From contig CAZQMB010000023.1 of assembly GCA_964594365.1 (NCBI GenBank), positions 1-16,506 on the forward strand: a stretch of 16,506 bases of DNA, in the 5' to 3' direction. This DNA is from CAIUSP01 sp964594365 (GTDB lineage Bacteria; Actinomycetota; Thermoleophilia; Solirubrobacterales; 70-9). Under the pieces are notes generated by a model. It was not told where the DNA came from. It made no database searches and saw only the letters and a program-made list of their open reading frames with translations. Shown here piece by piece: positions 13,376 to 16,506 of this stretch. Numbering within the stretch: position 1 is the first letter of the stretch; every line of letters begins with the position of its first letter. The translations under genes and the position numbers were made by a program.

Positions 13376-14314
13376 GTGAAGGTAGTCGTGACCGGCGCGG
13401 CCGGCTTCATCGGCTCCCACCTGGCCGATGCGCTTCTCGAACGCGGCGACACGGTAGTCGGTGTCGATTCGTTCGCGCCCAATTACCCCCGCTCGATCAA
13501 GGAACACAACCTCGCTTCGGCTATCGACACCGACGGGTTCGAGCTGATCGAAGCCGACCTCACCGAGCTCGATCTGGTCGATCTGCTCGAGGGCGCCGAC
13601 GCTCTGGTCCACTTGGCAGCCTTCACCGATGCCCGAGGGGGCGAGTCCGACCTGCCGGAGTACGAGCGGCTGAACGTCGACCTTCCGCGACGGCTGCTCG
13701 TCGCCGCCCACGGCGCTGGAGTCGGGTCGATCCTCCTCGCATCGAGTTCCGCCGTCTACGGCGGTGCTCGTGAGGATGGCTCTCCCTCGACCGAGCTCGA
13801 TCCGCGTGAGCCGATAGCGCCTTACGGGCAGAGCAAGGCCGAGATGGAGCAGGTCGCAGACGACGCAGCTGCAGGGAGAGTTCCTGTCGCCTGCCTGCGA
13901 TTCTTCACCGTCTACGGATCTCGGCAGAGGCCGGACATGCTCTGCGCGCGGGCTATCGCAGCGGCGACCGGCGGTCCTCCGCTGCCGCTGCTCGGCGACG
14001 GCACCCAGCGTCGCGCCTGGGTGCATGTGAGCGATGCGGTCGCCTCGATCCTTGCTGCGCTCGACACCGATCTCGCTCCGGGAACGGTGCTGAACATCGG
14101 CTCGCCTGATTCACATGCGGTGAGCGACTTGATCGATCTGATCGCGGAGTTGACGGATCATGAGGTGAGGATCGAATCCCTCGCTGCCCACCCGGCCGAT
14201 CCCGCTGCGACCATCGCCGACATCTCTCGAGCCGCGGAGGTCCTCGGGTGGAAACCGAGGGTCGGGCTGCGGGAGGGTCTCGAGGAGCAGGTCGCTTGGG
14301 CGAGGGGCCTCTAG
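13376..14314 (+). CDS. NAD-dependent nucleotide-sugar epimerase/dehydratase
   Basis: An extended SDR enzyme of 312 residues that probably changes the sugar of a nucleotide-sugar for surface glycan synthesis. It has the Rossmann motif Gly7-x2-Gly10-x2-Gly13 in TGAAGFIGSHL, Asp31 after strand 2 (GVDSF) favouring NAD, LVHLAAFTD, the SSSAVYGG strand with catalytic Ser, and Tyr150-x3-Lys154 in YGQSK. RFFTVYGSRQRPDM and RAWVHVSDAV are typical of UDP-glucose and UDP-glucuronate 4-epimerase relatives, but dTDP-glucose 4,6-dehydratase-like functions cannot be excluded. The GTG start lies three bases after the SDR stop, with no separate promoter, so it should depend on SDR translation. The last codons contain the probable promoter of tRNA-Thr. 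Confidence 0.92.
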   Translation: MKVVVTGAAGFIGSHLADALLERGDTVVGVDSFAPNYPRSIKEHNLASAIDTDGFELIEADLTELDLVDLLEGADALVHLAAFTDARGGESDLPEYERLNVDLPRRLLVAAHGAGVGSILLASSSAVYGGAREDGSPSTELDPREPIAPYGQSKAEMEQVADDAAAGRVPVACLRFFTVYGSRQRPDMLCARAIAAATGGPPLPLLGDGTQRRAWVHVSDAVASILAALDTDLAPGTVLNIGSPDSHAVSDLIDLIAELTDHEVRIESLAAHPADPAATIADISRAAEVLGWKPRVGLREGLEEQVAWARGL

Positions 14315-14324
14315 TCGCTACGCT
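14296..14324 (+). promoter_or_regulatory. Promoter of tRNA-Thr (TTGGGC-17-TACGCT)
   Basis: TTGGGC (14296-14301) and TACGCT (14319-14324) are 17 bases apart and the tRNA starts nine bases later. The -35 lies inside the last codons of the epimerase gene. Confidence 0.5.
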
Positions 14325-14333
14325 CCACTCTGC

Positions 14334-14406
<73 letters not shown>

Positions 14407-14459
14407 CTGGTCTCACGCCCGCAGCCTCTCTCGCGGTAGCCAATCCGGCTCGGGTCCGC

Positions 14460-14465
14460 TATAAC
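14460..14465 (+). promoter_or_regulatory. Possible -10 box of the peroxiredoxin gene (TATAAC)
   Basis: TATAAC is the most -10-like hexamer in the 90 bases between tRNA-Thr and the peroxiredoxin. It would leave a leader of about 25 bases containing the ribosome binding site. No matching -35 is seen. Confidence 0.3.
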
Positions 14466-14483
14466 CCCTAATCCAGATCGACT

Positions 14484-14490
14484 AAAGGAG
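14484..14490 (+). promoter_or_regulatory. Strong Shine-Dalgarno (AAAGGAG)
   Basis: AAAGGAG lies six bases before the peroxiredoxin ATG at 14497. It is the only clear Shine-Dalgarno seen ahead of a gene in this window and fixes the start. Confidence 0.85.
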
Positions 14491-14496
14491 ATTCAG

Positions 14497-15156
14497 ATGA
14501 CCTTGCAGCTCGGCGAGACCGCCCCCGATTTCGAGGCGGAGACGACAGAAGGAAAGATCAACTTCCACGACTGGATCGGAGACTCGTGGGCTGTGCTCTT
14601 CTCCCACCCGAAGGACTTCACCCCCATCTGCACCACCGAACTCGGCTACATGGCCAGCGCCAAGCCCCAGTTCGATCAGCGCAACGTCAAGATCATCGGC
14701 CTCTCGGTCGATCCACTCGACAAGCACGCGGAATGGTCCAAGGACATCGAGGAAACCCAGGGCACGGCCCCCAACTACCCGCTGATATCCGATGCCGACT
14801 TCGCGATCTCCAAGGCGTACGGAATGCTTCCGGCCGAGGTGGAAGGCGATCCGGCTGATCGGACCCCGGCCGACAACCAGACGGTGCGGAACGTGTTCGT
14901 GATCGGTCCGGACAAGAAGATCAAGCTGATCCTCGTCTACCCGATGACCACCGGCAGGAACTTCGACGAGGTCCTGAGGGTGATCGATTCACTTCAGCTC
15001 ACCGCCGACCACAAGGTCGCCACACCCGCCAACTGGAAGAAGGGCGAGGACGTGGTCATCGCCGGTTCGGTCGACAACGACCAGGCCAAGGAGATCTTCG
15101 GCGAGTGGGAGGAACCCAAGCCGTACATCCGGATCGTTCCGGACCCCAGCAAGTAG
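14497..15156 (+). CDS. 1-Cys peroxiredoxin (Prx6 type)
   Basis: The protein reduces hydrogen peroxide and organic peroxides through a single peroxidatic cysteine in the cytoplasm. The 219 residues contain only one Cys, Cys45 in HPKDFTPICTTELG, with His37 and Thr42 in the expected places, so it cannot form the usual intramolecular resolving disulfide. The C-terminal extension (LQLTADHKVATPANWKKGEDVVI to the end) and the LVYPMTTGRNFDEVLRVIDSLQ segment are typical of the Prx6 branch. Its strong Shine-Dalgarno and lysine-rich, AT-poorer codons suggest high expression. It is monocistronic: tRNA-Thr lies upstream and a 169-base gap follows. The electron donor is not encoded nearby. With katG, this gives two separate peroxide defences in 16 kb, but the genes are far apart and not visibly co-regulated. 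Confidence 0.96.
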   Translation: MTLQLGETAPDFEAETTEGKINFHDWIGDSWAVLFSHPKDFTPICTTELGYMASAKPQFDQRNVKIIGLSVDPLDKHAEWSKDIEETQGTAPNYPLISDADFAISKAYGMLPAEVEGDPADRTPADNQTVRNVFVIGPDKKIKLILVYPMTTGRNFDEVLRVIDSLQLTADHKVATPANWKKGEDVVIAGSVDNDQAKEIFGEWEEPKPYIRIVPDPSK

Positions 15157-15259
15157 TTGTCTGAAGGTTCCGGGGCAGACTTCGGTCGGCGAAGTGATGC
15201 CGGCTGGTGTCTCGCCCTTTGGAGCGGCTTTCACGCCGCAGCGCCGCGGCTCTTCCCGC

Positions 15260-15274
15260 GCGATCACTGATCGC
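15260..15274. promoter_or_regulatory. Perfect 7-1-7 palindrome, operator-like
   Basis: GCGATCA, C, TGATCGC is a perfect inverted repeat in the gap between the peroxiredoxin and the glycosyltransferase, 36 bases before the TACCCT box. Its size and spacing suit a dimeric regulator, but no regulator gene is in the window. It is too short and lacks a T-run for a terminator. Confidence 0.35.
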
Positions 15275-15310
15275 TTAGCCAGCACACCAAGGTTGTGCGT
15301 GAAACCGGGT

Positions 15311-15316
15311 TACCCT
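15311..15316 (+). promoter_or_regulatory. Probable -10 box (TACCCT) of the glycosyltransferase
   Basis: TACCCT ends nine bases before the GTG at 15326. This supports 15326 over the longer frame opened by the ATG at 15194, whose N-terminal 44 residues look unlike a glycosyltransferase and carry intergenic-style sequence. Confidence 0.4.
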
Positions 15317-15325
15317 GACACCCCG

Positions 15326-16387
15326 GTGACGACTACGACTGAGAAACCCCTACTGATCCTGCTCGCACAGGTTCTGCCCAATCGGGTTGCGGCGATCGAG
15401 CGATTGGCTGCGGAGATCTCGATCGAGGTGGTGGACCTCGCAAACGACGTCCCTCACGGAGGGGGTCTCGCCCGACTTCCCGATTCAGTTCCCCAGGTCG
15501 ATGCCACGACTTGGGAGATACCGAAGCTGATTCGCTCGGGCCGTTACGGCGCGGTGATGATCGAGACGCAGGGACCCACATCGTTTTCCCTTGCGGCGTT
15601 CTCCACTCACAGGGCGGGTTTGCCGCTGATCGTCTGGGTGGGTCTTCAGGAGGTTCCCGGAACTCTGCGCTGGCGGGTGGGCAGGCGGATTCTCCGCCGG
15701 GTGTTCAGATGGTCGAGCGCGGTGCTCTCTTACGGGGAGCCGCAGTCGAGGCTCGCCGCCTCGCTGGGAGCTGAGACCGTGGTGACCTCGATGGACCCGG
15801 TGGATCTCGATTTCTGGACGACGCCGGTGTCGATGAGCCGAGGTGACGGTCTGAAATTCCTCTTCGCCGGCAGGCAAGAGATCGAAAAGGGTCCGCACAT
15901 CTTGCTGGATGCTTGGAGTCGCAGCGGGCTCGCCGACCAAGGGGCGACCCTTCGGATGATCGGCGATGGCACCTGGAGTCCTGATGGTGGGTATCCGGCG
16001 GGTATCAGTGTTCAACATTCGGTCGCGCGTGAGCAGATGCGCGAGGTCTATGCGGCCAGCGATGTGCTGGTGGTCCCCTCCATCACTACACGCACATTCA
16101 AGGAGCCGTGGGGGATCGTGGTCGCCGAGGCGATGTGTCAAGGGGTGGCGGTGGTCTCGAGCGACTCTGTTGGCGCCGCCCTTGGCGGACTCGCGACCGA
16201 CGGAGAAACCGCATTGGTTGTGCCAGAGGGGGATGCGGCTGCTCTCGCGCAGGCGATGGAGAGGTTGGCCGGAGACGAGGCTCTCCGCTTGCGTCTGGCA
16301 GCTGCAGGCAGGGAACGCGTGGAGGACTTCAAGCCCGATATCTGGGTAGACGATTTGAAGAAGGCCGTGGAGATTGCGGTCGCCTGA
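15326..16387 (+). CDS. Glycosyltransferase, GT4 family-like
   Basis: A retaining GT-B glycosyltransferase, cytosolic or membrane-associated, that probably adds a sugar to a surface polysaccharide or glycolipid. From GTG 15326 it has 353 residues. The N-terminal domain is divergent (LLILLAQVLPNR at the start, then VMIETQGPTSFSLAAF and PLIVWVGLQEVPG). The C-terminal domain is typical: KFLFAGRQEIEKGPHILLDAW, LRMIGDGTW, MREVYAASDVLVVPS, then the E-x7-E motif with Glu260 and Glu268 in EPWGIVVAEAMCQGVAVVSS, and DGETALVVPEGDAAALAQAM. Glu260-Glu268 should contact the nucleotide-sugar. No membrane helix is seen. Sugar donor and acceptor cannot be deduced. The next gene starts three bases after the stop and appears to be TupA-like, which supports a polysaccharide operon running out of the window. 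Confidence 0.92.
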   Translation: MTTTTEKPLLILLAQVLPNRVAAIERLAAEISIEVVDLANDVPHGGGLARLPDSVPQVDATTWEIPKLIRSGRYGAVMIETQGPTSFSLAAFSTHRAGLPLIVWVGLQEVPGTLRWRVGRRILRRVFRWSSAVLSYGEPQSRLAASLGAETVVTSMDPVDLDFWTTPVSMSRGDGLKFLFAGRQEIEKGPHILLDAWSRSGLADQGATLRMIGDGTWSPDGGYPAGISVQHSVAREQMREVYAASDVLVVPSITTRTFKEPWGIVVAEAMCQGVAVVSSDSVGAALGGLATDGETALVVPEGDAAALAQAMERLAGDEALRLRLAAAGRERVEDFKPDIWVDDLKKAVEIAVA

Positions 16388-16390
16388 GGC

Positions 16391-16506
16391 ATGCGAGATC
16401 CCTTCATCCCATTAGAACGGCAGATCGGAAAGCGACTCCCTGACAGGCTTGTCTGGCAGCTTCGCTACCTGCTCCATCATCGCCGCTGGCCCAACCTCGA
16501 TCAACC
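16391..16506 (+). CDS. Probable TupA-like ATP-grasp protein, 3' partial
   Basis: An open frame from ATG 16391, three bases after the glycosyltransferase stop, runs to the window edge (38 complete codons). It begins Met-Arg-Asp-Pro-Phe and continues with RLPDRLVWQLRYLLHHRRWPNLDQ. The pattern Leu-Pro-Asp-(Arg/Lys)-Leu...Tyr...Trp-Pro-Asn-Leu is that of the N-terminus of TupA-like ATP-grasp proteins found in capsule and teichuronopeptide loci, as I remember it; the ATP-grasp core itself is beyond the window. Spacing suggests translational coupling to the glycosyltransferase. The coding call is fairly safe; the family call is tentative. Confidence 0.6.
   Translation, partial: MRDPFIPLERQIGKRLPDRLVWQLRYLLHHRRWPNLDQ

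Noticed and set aside
15179..15195. ACTTCG-GTCGG-CGAAGT hairpin as peroxiredoxin terminator
   Set aside because: The stem is only six pairs with moderate GC and is not followed by a T-run.
15224..15239. GCGGC-TTTCAC-GCCGC hairpin
   Set aside because: A five-pair stem in GC-rich DNA is expected by chance and has no T-run.

Overview
The window is high-GC chromosomal DNA with dense, mostly non-overlapping genes, two tRNA genes without encoded CCA, frequent GTG starts, and several start codons sitting 5-9 bases downstream of a TANNNT-like -10 box (leaderless style). Together with a UdgB-type uracil-DNA glycosylase, an actinobacterial-looking PgsA and a long-form FolE2/MptA, this suggests an actinobacterium, plausibly of the Thermoleophilia/Solirubrobacterales type. 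The lineage is an inference from style and gene content; no marker gene in the window settles it.

Layout. 1-1941: 3' part of a catalase-peroxidase (katG) cut by the window edge, followed by a weak terminator. 2049-4007: PAS-GAF-GAF-GGDEF diguanylate cyclase. 4051-4899: unknown polytopic membrane protein, convergent with a small NTF2-like lipoprotein (4906-5379, minus). The lipoprotein is divergent from udgB (5402-6130), and the two GTG starts lie on either side of one small AT-rich box. 6179-6745: pgsA-like CDP-alcohol phosphatidyltransferase, convergent with folE2/mptA (6753-7760, minus). 7871-8497: unknown two-TM protein. 8517-10271: exported N-acetylglucosamine-6-sulfatase-like sulfatase. 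10281-11642: unknown beta-propeller-like protein. 11691-11772: tRNA-Tyr. 11785-12627 (minus): purU. 12647-13372 and 13376-14314: an SDR and an NAD-dependent sugar epimerase in one probable operon. 14334-14406: tRNA-Thr. 14497-15156: 1-Cys peroxiredoxin. 15326-16387: GT4-type glycosyltransferase. 16391-16506: start of a probable TupA-like ATP-grasp gene, running off the edge.

How the genes relate. Most are independent housekeeping or stress units: peroxide defence (katG, peroxiredoxin), uracil repair (udgB), one-carbon and folate metabolism (folE2, purU), phospholipid synthesis (pgsA-like) and c-di-GMP synthesis. The epimerase, the glycosyltransferase and the TupA-like gene point to surface polysaccharide synthesis that probably continues to the right of the window.

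I found no CRISPR array, insertion sequence, phage gene, toxin-antitoxin pair or defence island. No intergenic stretch exceeds 300 bases. The most interesting items are the repeated leaderless promoter pattern, the shared divergent -10 box between the lipoprotein and udgB, the archaeal-like insertion in FolE2, the cysteine cluster in the second GAF domain of the cyclase, a perfect palindrome ahead of the glycosyltransferase, and three genes without a recognisable function.
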